Below, piece after piece: positions 1 to 10,383 of a DNA stretch of 64,000 bases. The DNA lies in NCBI GenBank assembly GCA_039105265.1, contig JAPFFF010000003.1, forward strand, positions 434,001 through 498,000. Direction: 5' to 3'. The DNA comes from Tritrichomonas musculus (Eukaryota; Parabasalia; Tritrichomonadida; Tritrichomonadidae). Both the position numbers and the translations under genes were made by a program. The notes under the pieces are model-generated. The model was given only the letters and a program-made list of their open reading frames with translations. It did no database searches and was not told the DNA's origin. Each line of letters opens with the position of its first letter. The first letter of the stretch is position 1.

Positions 1-113
1 AATATGATTGAATATAAATAATGGAAATGAACGAAAATTACATAAAAAGTATTTTGAATTATTTTATAATTGCTTATTTGGATATGATTTGAATATTTTA
101 TATATCTATTTAA

Positions 114-132
114 GGGTAAAGTTGGCTTTTCT
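114..132 (+). repeat. Left terminal inverted repeat of the Kolobok element
   Basis: GGGTAAAGTTGGCTTTTCT, directly preceded by TTAA at 110-113. It matches the reverse complement of 5234-5252 base for base. Confidence 0.88.
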
Positions 133-2188
133 TTTTTTTGAAATCTTTTAATTTATTCTATGTGCTGCTTGAATGAATTGTATGATCATTGAATTTATTT
201 CTATGCAAATTCAATCTTTTCTGAGGGGCATTCAAATGTACAGAAAAAAAGGAGCTCCACAGAGCTATCAAATCAAATTTTCAACTTCTAATCAACACAG
301 ATGAACGTAAAATATTCTAAATTTTGTATTTTTCTCAGAAAAATGAATAAAAAAGGAAAAAAATAAAATAACAAAAATTAGGATTATGCAATTATTACTT
401 GAATGGTTTTTTATTAATAAAATTATGATATTATATATATATGCCATGCATCTATAAATATTTGTCAATTATTGTTAAACAATGCTACGTAGATGATGAG
501 AAATAATGAATTTTTTTATAATTTTGAAAACACCAATTCTTGATCTGCTAGTCCTCATGGAATTTGGATGAAATATTTTTTTAATATGAATATTTTACAT
601 CCATATTTGATGTCAACACTAAAAAATACATTTTTTTGGTAGGGATAAAATAATTTTGATTTTACAACATGAAAATTTTTATTTTTCAAGTCGGCTCTTG
701 TAGAAGGAGAATTGTTAGAAATCATTAAAGTGTATATATAATCGATACCAAATGTATTGATTAAAAATGCTTGATACAATAGTTGAAAAGCAAACAATTG
801 AAAAATTTGGATAATGAAAATTGCAGCATTTCGTAATAAAATGTTTTTATCGTATTTAATACTGCATAACAAATACCCTAATTTGATTTTGAAATCAATA
901 TATTGCCTTGAAAACGAAAAAAAAGCGTTTTGGAATGAAATCAGTTTTTATAAAAATAATGGATAATTGTAAAATTTGAATTAAAATTAAAATTTTAACT
1001 AAAATTTATTATTGCTCTTATCTATTTATTATATTAATTAATATATTTACTAACATATAATATACTTATTATATTATTTAATTATAATAAATTAAAATGA
1101 ATATATCATTTTATCACTATTTAAATCGTGATAATGGCCATTTTAATTATTTTAACTTTTGATACAATTGAATAGTATTAAAAATAATTTTAGGTTTTTA
1201 TTTCAATTTTTGGAAATATATATAAATAAGCATATCTTATAATAATAATAACAATTTTAAATAAATTATTTGATATCTAGTAATATGGTCATAAATATAA
1301 GATGTTTTTAAAATCAATTTTTTATTTCAGGCAAAAAAATTTTTTTTTAACATTTTACTTTTTTTTTTTTATTTAGATGATTTTAATTTCTATTTTTAAT
1401 TGGCTGAGTAATTAGAAAAAGTTTATCTGAAAATAGTTTTTAGAACTTTTTCAGTTTATACACGGTCAATGAGAAACTTTTTGATAAATCCTGAAATATT
1501 AAAAAGCGTGAATATCTATTCATGCTTTTTTATAGATTTATCAAATATTTTCTTTTTAGAAAAAATTCATAAAATTGGATTATCTTCGATTATTCCTCTC
1601 TAAAATTGTAAGAATTTTTTTATATTCCTTATTTTTTATTTAATTTGAATTTGAAAATAGTACATATCAAGCAAGATTATTAAAAAAATAAAAATTTGAG
1701 ACAATCCTTTTAAAAAAAGTATTAAAAAGTAAAAAAAAAAATTATCGATAATATGTTAATGGAAATATGGTTAAAAATGAAATAATATAAATATAAAGTT
1801 TTGAATTAGATTTATTTTTTTTTATACAAAACTTTATTGAAAATATATTCTCATAGGCTTTGAAATTATTGAAAAGTTATATGAATTCAAATATCCTCTT
1901 AATAATTTTAATTAAAATAACTTAATGCAGCATTTTCAAAATACTTTATCATTGAATTAATATATATACAAATTTGTCATGCATATTTGTAGAACAAAAG
2001 CATTTTTTATTATGATTTATTTTTTAAGATAGAAACAATTGAATGAAATAATAAAAAATTAACATTCAATTATCTATGTTCTGACTTTTGAGAAAGTTGT
2101 GAAAATTTCAAAGAAAATTTTATTACTTATGACTTTTTGTGAAGTTCAAAAATTTTAGTTTATATTTACTTCACTTTTATTGTTTTTC
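133..2188. other. Non-coding left arm of the Kolobok element
   Basis: Very AT-rich sequence with no convincing coding region on either strand; the longest frame (minus strand near 555-872) has biased composition and no recognisable domain. The one clear structure is a nested hairpin at 1480-1545. Sub-terminal transposase binding sites would be expected here but none can be named. Confidence 0.6.
1480..1545. repeat. Nested hairpin inside the transposon arm
   Basis: The inner arms AAAAAGCGTGAAT and ATTCATGCTTTTTT (1501-1531) pair around a 5-base loop with one mismatch. The outer arms TTTGATAAATC (1480-1490) and GATTTATCAAA (1535-1545) pair perfectly. The result is one long interrupted stem. 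Role unknown; it could be a folded transcript end or the trace of a small inserted element. Confidence 0.6.
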
Positions 2189-3667
2189 ATGAATCAACAT
2201 ACATTAAGACATTCAACTTTTCAAGAATTATTAGAAAGAAATGTACACAAACCAAAAAACATTGAAAAGATCAAAAGAAACTTGAAAGAGATATTATCAA
2301 TCATTATCAATGGATATGGCTATGAAGGAATTGAATCTTATTGTTCTATGACAGAGAAATACATAATATCAAGAACAATATATTATGATTACTTGTTTTT
2401 AATTGATATTGTACTCAGAGATTTAGCCGAAAAAGTTTGCCAAGAAAAATTGGATGAACTGAAAAAAACCACTCAAATAAAATTAGGCTTCGATGCTTCG
2501 TGGAGCCACCGAAGAAATGGTCAACACTGCCTTGGAATTTTAATGGATTTAAAGACTAACTTCATTATTTGTTTCCATCTTGTTCACCATGGGAAAGAAC
2601 AAGCTGCCTCTTTAAGTTCCACAGAAAAGCATTCAAAAAATATGGAAGGCATTTCATTGAACCATATCATCGAAAGGACACAAATAGACTCCTTAAGCAA
2701 TCTAACTTTCATTCATGATTGCGATCTCACAGATCATAAATTAATATCAGAAAAACTTCCTCTTGCCAAAATTAAATTTGACACAAATCATTTATGCAAA
2801 AAAACCAAGAAAATTATAAATCAAATTTGCATGAACGATCAAGATTTGAAAAACCTTAATGAATTAATTCAAAATTTTTTTTCAATTTTACTACATGACA
2901 AAAATTTTAATAATGAAGAAAAACTCCAGAAATGGGAAAGCATGCCAAACTATTTTATTGAACATGAGGATCTGGACCCAGAATATAATGCTAAAGCATT
3001 AAAAACACTAGATGAATTAATCTCAGACATATCTGATACATTTAGTAAAGTTGATCCAGAGTATACTACCAACCCAATTGAGTCGTTTAACCATTCTCGT
3101 GCTTCAATAGCCAGCAAAAACACAGCCTTTAGAATTAGCTGGAGAATCCGTGCATATGTATCAATCATCAAATGGAATGTTCCATATTGGAAAAAAGCGA
3201 TCTTTGATTCTTTTCAGTTAACACTTCCTAATCATGTAATGTTACATGAAAAAGCTTTGGTAGAAACAAAAAGAAAGAAAGCCACAACAACAAAAACAGA
3301 TGCATATAAAAAGAAAAGAGCAATCAAAAGAAAAATAAAAGCCAATAAGTACAAAGTCAGTTCAAAAGATAAGATGGTACACAATTATGCTGATGACATG
3401 CTTGAAGATATTTCTTCAATGGATGTGCGAAACAAAAGACGAAAAGGGAAGTTTTCACCCGTACAGCAATTGATTATTGATGCTATATCAGCATTAGCCA
3501 CTGAAGATAAGCCATTTGTGCCGTACAACAAAATAATGAAATATATTACTACATACTTTGACACAAGCAAATATGCTCGACCTCAATTCGTAATTAGATC
3601 GCAGGTAACCAGACTAGTCAACATGAACATTTTAATTCAAAAAAGATTTTCTTTTAAGCTTGTTTGA
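2189..3667 (+). CDS. DDE transposase, Kolobok-like
   Basis: A 492-residue protein likely to cut and paste the surrounding element at TTAA sites. The start is the ATG at 2189; the frame extends a few codons upstream but has no earlier ATG. The pattern of acidic residues fits a DDE/RNase H fold: D102 in GFDASWSHRRNG, D177 and D179 in FIHDCD followed by FDTNHLCKKTKK, and E298 in NPIESFN. FDASWSHRR and NPIESFN resemble Kolobok-type transposases from memory; no search was run. A strongly basic segment lies at about residues 355-390, and a C-terminal helical stretch (about 425-490) looks like a small winged-helix domain. The frame is uninterrupted and uses coding-like codons in sharp contrast to both arms. 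Mutator-superclass relatives are the main alternative. Confidence 0.7.
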   Translation: MNQHTLRHSTFQELLERNVHKPKNIEKIKRNLKEILSIIINGYGYEGIESYCSMTEKYIISRTIYYDYLFLIDIVLRDLAEKVCQEKLDELKKTTQIKLGFDASWSHRRNGQHCLGILMDLKTNFIICFHLVHHGKEQAASLSSTEKHSKNMEGISLNHIIERTQIDSLSNLTFIHDCDLTDHKLISEKLPLAKIKFDTNHLCKKTKKIINQICMNDQDLKNLNELIQNFFSILLHDKNFNNEEKLQKWESMPNYFIEHEDLDPEYNAKALKTLDELISDISDTFSKVDPEYTTNPIESFNHSRASIASKNTAFRISWRIRAYVSIIKWNVPYWKKAIFDSFQLTLPNHVMLHEKALVETKRKKATTTKTDAYKKKRAIKRKIKANKYKVSSKDKMVHNYADDMLEDISSMDVRNKRRKGKFSPVQQLIIDAISALATEDKPFVPYNKIMKYITTYFDTSKYARPQFVIRSQVTRLVNMNILIQKRFSFKLV

Positions 3668-5233
3668 CGAAATCAATTGATGATCATCAAACAATTATTT
3701 GATAATAAACATTCTTCTTATTACATTTATTTACTTTTTATTCTCCATATCTTTTGCTTTATTATGTTTATATAAATCTATTTATTCTATAAGAGATATT
3801 TTAAAAATAAAAAAAAAATAAAATTCAAAAGTTTATACAAATTATATGTATTTTTCTATGGTTTACATTTTTAATCTTATGAAAATAAAAGAAAAAAAAT
3901 ATTGAAAAATATGGATGATAGAAGCATTTCTAGAGGTTTTTAACACTTGGATATGAAACTAGAGATAAATAGGAGATCAATAGTAGTATAACTGGCGTTT
4001 GGTCAAGAACCTATTGTATGGGATATACATATGGATTTGAAAAAACTGAAAGAATATGAAAGGTTAGACTCTTTTGTTGATTTTTTTTTGGTATTTTGAT
4101 TGCTGTTCATGGACTCTTTGTTCGAATTTGGAGAATTCAAATTTGAATTTTCCCAAATGATAAATAATCGAAAAAAGTAATCGTTTTTTTTTTTATTTAA
4201 AGTTTTTTATTTCAAGATCCTTAAAAAAAATTATATTACATATATATATTTGATATATATATATAAACAATTTATATATATGTTTAATTAATAATATTGA
4301 TAATATGCTAATTAACTATATAAAGAGATAAAAACATATGAATTCAAAATCAGTTTAAATTATTAATTTTTTCTCAAAATATGAAATTTATAACAGATTT
4401 GTTTTTTATTAATTAATATAATCAATCAAAATAATAGTTATATTTGCATGATAATATTTATACAATTTGTGAGAAAGAATTACTAATTTTGAGAGTGCTA
4501 ACCCTTATTTTAATTCAAAAACTGAAATATAATATATAGAATTTATTTGATTATTTTTTTATTAGTATCTTTGGATATAAATTGGATCAACTATTAATAT
4601 TTATTTATAATGTTATATTTATAAATATTACATTAATAATCATATCATTGGAGTATTTGATAAAAATTTAATTAATTTAATTTATAAATACTGGCATAAA
4701 ATAAAGATATTTGATCAATCTATGTCATATAATATTATATTTATTACCTAGATATAATATTTAATTCTTTATGCCAGAAAAATATAGAGATAATCTGACA
4801 ATTATGTTTAATTTTTGAACAAATATAATCTATAATTGTATATTAGCACGCAACAAAATATATTAAATATTTAGATATCATATATATTTATAGATATTCA
4901 AAATGGCTAAATAAAAGTATTTTTATATAAATGAAAAATATTCTCAATTTTTTGAAAGAATGTTTTTTTTATTCAATTATTTGAGGCAATTGAAATGTAA
5001 AAAAATTGATATTTTTACAAATTCTCTTGTTTATAATATAAAATATATTTTAACAAAACATTAAACAAATCAAATATATATATTAATGTATATATATATA
5101 AAATAATTAATTTAAAATTTTTATTTGAAAAGATATATAAATATTTATCATATTTTAAAGGAATTTCTAATTTGCCATTAGCAAAAACTCATAGAATATT
5201 TTGAAAGATATTACAAAAAGTGGGGAAAAGTTG
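3668..5233. other. Non-coding right arm of the Kolobok element
   Basis: AT-rich spacer from the transposase stop to the right terminal repeat, with no supported gene. A loose inverted repeat with arms CTGGCATAAA near 4691 and TTTATGCCAG near 4770 is the only structure noticed. Runs of TATATA are common. Confidence 0.55.
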
Positions 5234-5252
5234 AGAAAAGCCAACTTTACCC
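5234..5252 (-). repeat. Right terminal inverted repeat of the Kolobok element
   Basis: AGAAAAGCCAACTTTACCC, followed by TTAA at 5253-5256. It is the exact inverse of the left end. Confidence 0.88.
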
Positions 5253-5386
5253 TTAATGATTCTTTAAAATCGAAATCAATCATCATATATAACTTTTTCT
5301 TATATCTCATAGAATTTCGCTATTTGAAAAAATGGGAAAATATGGTGAAGTTTTATTTTGTCCGTTTAGGTTATTAGAAATCCTCA

Positions 5387-8300
5387 ATGACATTAAGCTC
5401 CTTACTCAAGCCCTCCACAAAGCCAATGACACTTCGTGCGACTGGAGCTGGTGTTAATACAATTGATCTTCTTCCTCCATCTAAAACAGGATGTTTATCG
5501 CTTTATATTTCCTATAATTCAATTTCATCGCTAGAGAACATTTCACAATTCAAAAATTTAAAAGCGCTTTTGATGGACTTCAATGAAATTTCTCGAATTG
5601 AAGATTTACGACCTCTTTCCAAGTTGAAAAATCTATCAATTCTTCATCTTGAAGGAAACCCAGTATGCGACTTACCACTTTGGGACTTTCACTTGCTAAC
5701 TCTCTGTCCAAAACTTCGTGTTTTAAATGGACAAAAAACAAAAGATTTTTTATATTCAAAATCTCAAATTCATCATTTTCTCGAACTTGAATCAAAGTTT
5801 TACCAATTTATAATCACAGCTAAATATGTTATTAAAGTTCTAAAACTTAAAATAATGAATCCTACTCTTGATTTCCAAATGGTTGCAAAAATTACTCAAA
5901 GAACGATGTTTAAAGATCCAAATTTCCAAAATAACTATGCAGATAATTTGAGATTTCACTGCGCAAAAGTTGGTGTTGATGGATATTTTAGCCTAATGAG
6001 ACGCAAACTTTTGGCCCAACATCAGAAGATCAATCGTCTTTCAAAAGAAGCGAATGAGCCATCAAAATCACACACAATTCTTCTTGACCAAATAAAATTA
6101 TATACAGATTTTGATGCTTTTATCGAAGCAATGCAAGATCTTCATGATTCAGCTCTTCAGGTTGTTGGACTTGGTAATGGCCCAGTTATTGTAGTTCAAC
6201 CAAAACAGGATCAATTCTTTTTAAGTCATCGAACTTTTAAATCTAAAATTGAAAGAGATGATAACCAATCCAATTTTCCATCAAATTCACAACAAGCATC
6301 AAGTGTGAAAGATCAAATTTATTCAATTGAAGATTACCATCCAAATGACGAAAACATTACAAATGGCAATAATATAAATCCTGAATATGTTATAGAGGAG
6401 GAAGAAACCAATGAAGATTTTTTTGATAAGATAGATAAATCGAATGAACAAAATGACAGTTCTCTTAATTTGGAAGGTAAGAAAATATCAAATGATAAAA
6501 GCAGCAAAAAAGGAAACGAAGAAGACAATACAAATCAAAATGAAGCAAGCGAAATCAAAGCTTCATTACTATCTGAATCAAATTCCCAAATTGATGTTAA
6601 TAATCAGCCAAATATACCTCCTCAATTAGTTACATTATCAAAAACTTCCAAACTTACAAAAGCTGCAGGTTCTGCTGCAGATAGCGTGGTTGATATCCAA
6701 GCTCCTGAAACTGCTTTTTCTGAAATATTTGCTCCCAATAAAAAATCGCAAAACAAAAAAGTTACAGATAATGAAATATTATCAGAACCACCAGATACAC
6801 CAGAAACAAGATTAAGAGCCCAAAAGTCAAAAGAAGAATTTCTATCGCAAAATAGAAGCCAAAGCAAAAACCAAGATCAAATTCAAAATTTGAATGGTAA
6901 TGAAATGCTATCAGAAGCTTCAAATAATTCATTTCTAAGTAAAAATTCAAATACAAATAAATCGTCAAAAGATGAGGAAAGCAAAACAAATAATGAAAAT
7001 CTAGATCAGCTTCCTAATAATTTTGAAAATCAAAATTTGAGTGAAGAAGGAAACAATCACCAAATGCAAAGACAAATCCAAAATGACAATCAAGATTTAA
7101 ATGAAAGCACCACAAGCAAAAAATCACAAGAACAAAACCTAAACAAAGATTATCTTGATAATCAAATTCTGAGTGAAAACGACTCAAATAAAGATTCTCA
7201 AGCCGAAGATGAAAATAAAGTACAGAATATAACAACAAAAGACGCAAGCAACGAACCAAAATCTGAAAATTTACAAAATCAAGATCAAGATACATTTCAA
7301 AATTTAAATGAAGCAACTACCAATAAGCAATCACAAGAATCAAACAGCGAAAATAATCAAAAACAGAATTTAAATAAAGACAACTCAAGTAAAACTTCTC
7401 AAAATCGAGAAAATAAAAATTTAAATGAAAGTGAATCAAACAAAGGTTCTCAAAACTCCGAAAATCAGAATTTGACAGAAACCGCATCAAACAAAGATCC
7501 ACAAAACCAAGAAGTCCCAAACCTAAATGAAAACGAATCAAATAAAGCATCAGAAAATTCAGAAATAAACTCAAACAGACCTTCTCAAAATCCAGAAATT
7601 CCAAATTTATATGAGAACGATCCAAACCAAGAAATAAATAATTTTAATGAAATCAATTCAAACGAAGTTTATCAAAATTCAGAACAAAAAAGTTTGAATG
7701 AAGTAAATTCAAACGAATCTTATCAAAATTCAATGGCAAGAAATTTGAATGAAAATGAATCAAGCAGAGTCACACAAAAAGTTCAGAACGCAACCGAAGA
7801 AGAAGAAGAATTGAAAGTTGAATCCAATTTCAAGCAAAAATATGACCAAGAAATTGACAAGATTCACTCGGTTTTGTTCAACGATAACTACAGCAATGAA
7901 GAGGAAAACAGACAAGTGAGCAACGGCTTCGAAATCAAGGAACGCGAAGAGACAAAGCAGCAGACGATCAAAGTCAGACTAGAAAACGGCGAAGAAGAAG
8001 AATTCGTGATCAATGAAAACCAAGACAACTTTCATTTTGAGTTTGAAATCGAAGAAGAAGAAGAAGAACCAAACGAAGGAAAAGTTCCCAAGCAGCAAAG
8101 AAAAAGTTCCAAATCAGCCAAGAAAAAGTCACAAGGCAAAAAAGAAAATTTGCCAAAACAACAAAAAAATCGAGCAATTTCAGATGCTGACACTGATTAC
8201 GCGCAAAGCTTGAGTGATACAGACACGCCTGGACGTCCTTCCTCATCCACCAAGAAGAAAGACCTTCTCTCTCAATCCGAGGAACCGTTTATTTTTGAGA

Positions 8301-9049
8301 AATCTAAGTCAAAATCGTCATTTCGATCCTTCGATGACTCAGACTCTTCTGTTTCGAATGAACTGAAGTCAATTCTCAGGTATCCTGAAGTTATAAACAA
8401 TGAAAAAGAAAACGAAGAGGAAGAAGAAGAAGAAAAAATTAAAAAAACAAAATTGGCCATTTCAAGGCCAAATATAAACGAAAAAAATAAAGGCTTAGAA
8501 AATCCATCGTCCGTTTATTTTGAAGCATCAAGTGATAAGAGTAGCGAGTTCATAGATATACGCACGCCAACACACAAAGTATGTTTAATTCCAAAAGACT
8601 TGATGTGTAAGGCTTTTACTTTTTGGAAAAATAGATACAGAAAAATTAATAAAAAACCTGATATCGAATTTGTTCATTACGTTCAACTTCTAGATGAATT
8701 GGATGAAACTAAATCTACTATAAAGAAAGAGAAAAAGGTACAATTAAAATCAACTAGTAAACATGAAACTCAACGTGGTGATCAAATAAGACAGATTTCA
8801 TTAAAATCTGAACTGAAAAGAAAAATTGAACATCAAAAGGATATAAACAGAGCACTACAAAAAAGATTGAATCAGTACATTAGCGAAAATGAAAGCTTGC
8901 AAGGTTTCCTTGATTCTCCATTTGATAAGGCTTTATCAACTAGTTTTAATATGTCTTATAGTCAATCTTCTCAAAGTTCTAAAACTAGAAAGAAGAAAAA
9001 GGATACTTTAACTGCTCAATATTGTGCAATGCTAAGAGAAAAGAAATAA
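5387..9049 (+). CDS. LRR protein with long Asn/Glu-rich repeat tail
   Basis: A 1,220-residue protein. Residues about 35-125 hold SDS22-type leucine-rich repeats (LYISYNSISSLENIS, LKALLMDFNEISRIEDL, LSILHLEGNPVCDLP) closed by a cap-like PKLRVLNGQ. Residues about 130-290 are helical. Residues about 490-800 are low complexity, rich in N, E, Q, S and K, with a degenerate unit built around QNLNENESNK. Then come acidic EEEE and basic KKSK stretches and a C-terminal coiled coil (about 1110-1200). This order resembles LRR proteins of the microtubule or basal body cytoskeleton, but that is inference. The ATG at 5387 is only about 130 bp from the Kolobok right end, so the element sits in this gene's promoter region. 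No introns are needed. Confidence 0.85.
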   Translation: MTLSSLLKPSTKPMTLRATGAGVNTIDLLPPSKTGCLSLYISYNSISSLENISQFKNLKALLMDFNEISRIEDLRPLSKLKNLSILHLEGNPVCDLPLWDFHLLTLCPKLRVLNGQKTKDFLYSKSQIHHFLELESKFYQFIITAKYVIKVLKLKIMNPTLDFQMVAKITQRTMFKDPNFQNNYADNLRFHCAKVGVDGYFSLMRRKLLAQHQKINRLSKEANEPSKSHTILLDQIKLYTDFDAFIEAMQDLHDSALQVVGLGNGPVIVVQPKQDQFFLSHRTFKSKIERDDNQSNFPSNSQQASSVKDQIYSIEDYHPNDENITNGNNINPEYVIEEEETNEDFFDKIDKSNEQNDSSLNLEGKKISNDKSSKKGNEEDNTNQNEASEIKASLLSESNSQIDVNNQPNIPPQLVTLSKTSKLTKAAGSAADSVVDIQAPETAFSEIFAPNKKSQNKKVTDNEILSEPPDTPETRLRAQKSKEEFLSQNRSQSKNQDQIQNLNGNEMLSEASNNSFLSKNSNTNKSSKDEESKTNNENLDQLPNNFENQNLSEEGNNHQMQRQIQNDNQDLNESTTSKKSQEQNLNKDYLDNQILSENDSNKDSQAEDENKVQNITTKDASNEPKSENLQNQDQDTFQNLNEATTNKQSQESNSENNQKQNLNKDNSSKTSQNRENKNLNESESNKGSQNSENQNLTETASNKDPQNQEVPNLNENESNKASENSEINSNRPSQNPEIPNLYENDPNQEINNFNEINSNEVYQNSEQKSLNEVNSNESYQNSMARNLNENESSRVTQKVQNATEEEEELKVESNFKQKYDQEIDKIHSVLFNDNYSNEEENRQVSNGFEIKEREETKQQTIKVRLENGEEEEFVINENQDNFHFEFEIEEEEEEPNEGKVPKQQRKSSKSAKKKSQGKKENLPKQQKNRAISDADTDYAQSLSDTDTPGRPSSSTKKKDLLSQSEEPFIFEKSKSKSSFRSFDDSDSSVSNELKSILRYPEVINNEKENEEEEEEEKIKKTKLAISRPNINEKNKGLENPSSVYFEASSDKSSEFIDIRTPTHKVCLIPKDLMCKAFTFWKNRYRKINKKPDIEFVHYVQLLDELDETKSTIKKEKKVQLKSTSKHETQRGDQIRQISLKSELKRKIEHQKDINRALQKRLNQYISENESLQGFLDSPFDKALSTSFNMSYSQSSQSSKTRKKKKDTLTAQYCAMLREKK

Positions 9050-9140
9050 AATTTGTGTTTTATAAAGTTATTATTTATTGAATTTAAAATAACGTATTTA
9101 TTTTTTTAGTTAACCTAAAAAATTCGTTAATTTATTATTC

Positions 9141-9146
9141 TCATTA
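9141..9146 (+). promoter_or_regulatory. Candidate trichomonad initiator (Inr)
   Basis: TCATTA about 20 bases upstream of the ATG at 9165 matches the core of the trichomonad initiator element (TCA followed by Y and W) and lies at the usual short distance. Short motifs like this occur by chance in AT-rich DNA. Confidence 0.4.
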
Positions 9147-9164
9147 AAAAGGTGAAATTTATAC

Positions 9165-10383
9165 ATGACAGAAGAAGAAATCCATCAGCAACTCTACGAT
9201 GCAATGGAAAAAGATGATCTCAATACATTAAAAACTCTTCTTGAACCACCTTTAAATGTTGATACTGTGGTATGCTTTTTAATTTTTTTTTTTTAATATT
9301 TAGTTATGTGATATGTATTATTTTAATTTTTTTTTTTTTTTTCAACTAATATATAGATATGTACTTTTACATGGCATATGTACACGAAAACCGCCACTTT
9401 TATTAGTAGCAGCCGCATTTGGTGATTTAGATATAGTCAAATATCTTCTTTCACAAGGTGCAAATCCAAATGTTTGTGATATTTCATCAACCAAATTTCA
9501 TAAAGTTTTATTTTTTCTCCTTTTCAATCAACTCATCGAGTTTAATTTTTAATTTTCATCAAGTTTTATTAATTAAAAATTTTTCTGACAAAAAGCGGTT
9601 TCCACTTCACTTTGCAGTTCTTAAAAACAATCTAGATATTGTTAAAGCTTTAATTGATGCGCATGCTGAAGTCAATAAGCAAGATTGGGACAATTATTCG
9701 CCTCTTCATTTTTGTGGGCAAACGGGGTTCGTTGAAGGGGCCCAAATTTTACTGACATACGGAGCCGCGATCAACATCCAATCGCGGAAGAAAGAGACGC
9801 CGATAATGATAGCCGTCCAATATGATCAATTTAACATGGTCAAATTTCTGATAGAAACTCATGCTGACGTTCAAAAAACCGCCATTGGCATTTTTAAAAA
9901 AAAATTTTTTTTTATCATGTTTTTTAATTTATTATATTTTAATAGATCTCCACTTTTTTACGCTAATATCGGCAGCATTGCTGGCATCCTGATTGACTCG
10001 GGCGCTGCTATTGAGCACAAAGACGACGACGGAATGACGGCTCTTCATTCAAGCGCAGAAAGAGGAAAAGTTGAAGTTTGTAAAGTTTTGATTGAAAAAG
10101 GTGCTCAAGTTAATGCTTTGGATAGTCAAAAAGTTTTTATAAATTTTATTTTTCTAATCAGACTCCTCTGCACAAGGCAGTCGACAACAATAGAGAAGAA
10201 GTCGTTAAGCTGCTTTTGGAATCTGGCGCTCAAATCAAGGTTCTGGATATTTCAAGACAAAGTCCTGAGGCAATTGCAAAGGCAAAGAAACTTTACGATA
10301 TCCTCGAGATTATTTCATCGTTTAGACAAAAAACAGAAGAAGCTTATCAAGAGTTGCAAAAAGAACAAGCAAAAAAAGCTTGA
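9165..10383 (+). CDS. Ankyrin-repeat protein with introns, possibly decaying
   Basis: The N-terminus (MTEEEIHQQLYDAMEKDD) and repeats containing PLLLVAAAFGDLDIVKYLL, FPLHFAVLKNNLDIVKALI, SPLHFCGQTGFVEGAQILL, TALHSSAERGKVEVCKVLI and TPLHKAVDNNREEVVKLLL are classical ankyrin units, ending in a short helical tail and TGA at 10381-10383. The units are split by AT-rich inserts that look like introns. Two join cleanly: 9505-9595 (GT...CTGACAAAAAG, phase 0) and 10133-10161 (29 bases, GT...CTAATCAG, phase 0). Two do not: the first (GTATGC at 9270 to ACTAATATATAG ending 9356) leaves the next exon one base out of frame, and the 9889-9945 region has an acceptor-like TAG but no GT donor. Either splice sites are misread or the gene is mildly degraded. 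Function is protein binding; partner unknown. Confidence 0.7.
9270..9356 (+). other. Candidate intron 1 of the ankyrin gene
   Basis: The donor GTATGC and a 3' end CAACTAATATATAG closely mimic the trichomonad intron signature, in which the branch-site ACTAAC lies directly before the acceptor AG. The interior is T-rich. Removal leaves a one-base frame mismatch with the following ankyrin repeat, so the exact ends are unsure. Confidence 0.55.
9505..9595 (+). other. Intron 2 of the ankyrin gene
   Basis: A 91-base insert with GT donor and 3' end CTGACAAAAAG. Removing it joins NVCDISSTKFHK to RFPLHFAVL in phase 0 and restores a normal ankyrin repeat. Confidence 0.65.
10133..10161 (+). other. 29-base intron of the ankyrin gene
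   Basis: Starts GTTTTTATA and ends TTCTAATCAG. Removing exactly 29 bases joins ALDSQK to TPLHKAVDNN and restores a textbook ankyrin repeat in phase 0. Keeping it shifts the downstream frame into an unrelated reading. Confidence 0.75.

Larger units (their letters stand above)
114..5252 (+). mobile_element. Kolobok-type DNA transposon, full length
   Basis: The left end reads GGGTAAAGTTGGCTTTTCT at 114-132, and the right end at 5234-5252 is its exact reverse complement, giving terminal inverted repeats of about 19 bp. Both ends abut TTAA (110-113 and 5253-5256), the target duplication expected of Kolobok and piggyBac elements. One DDE transposase gene (2189-3667) lies inside with about 2.1 kb of AT-rich non-coding DNA to its left and 1.6 kb to its right. 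Kolobok elements are known from trichomonads. The element is 5,139 bp. Termini, duplication and open transposase together make this a well-supported call; the superfamily name rests on the TTAA and on the look of the transposase. Confidence 0.85.

Noticed and set aside
555-872. 105-residue minus-strand frame in the Kolobok arm
   Set aside because: Composition follows AT-rich background, no domain, and no support from position.
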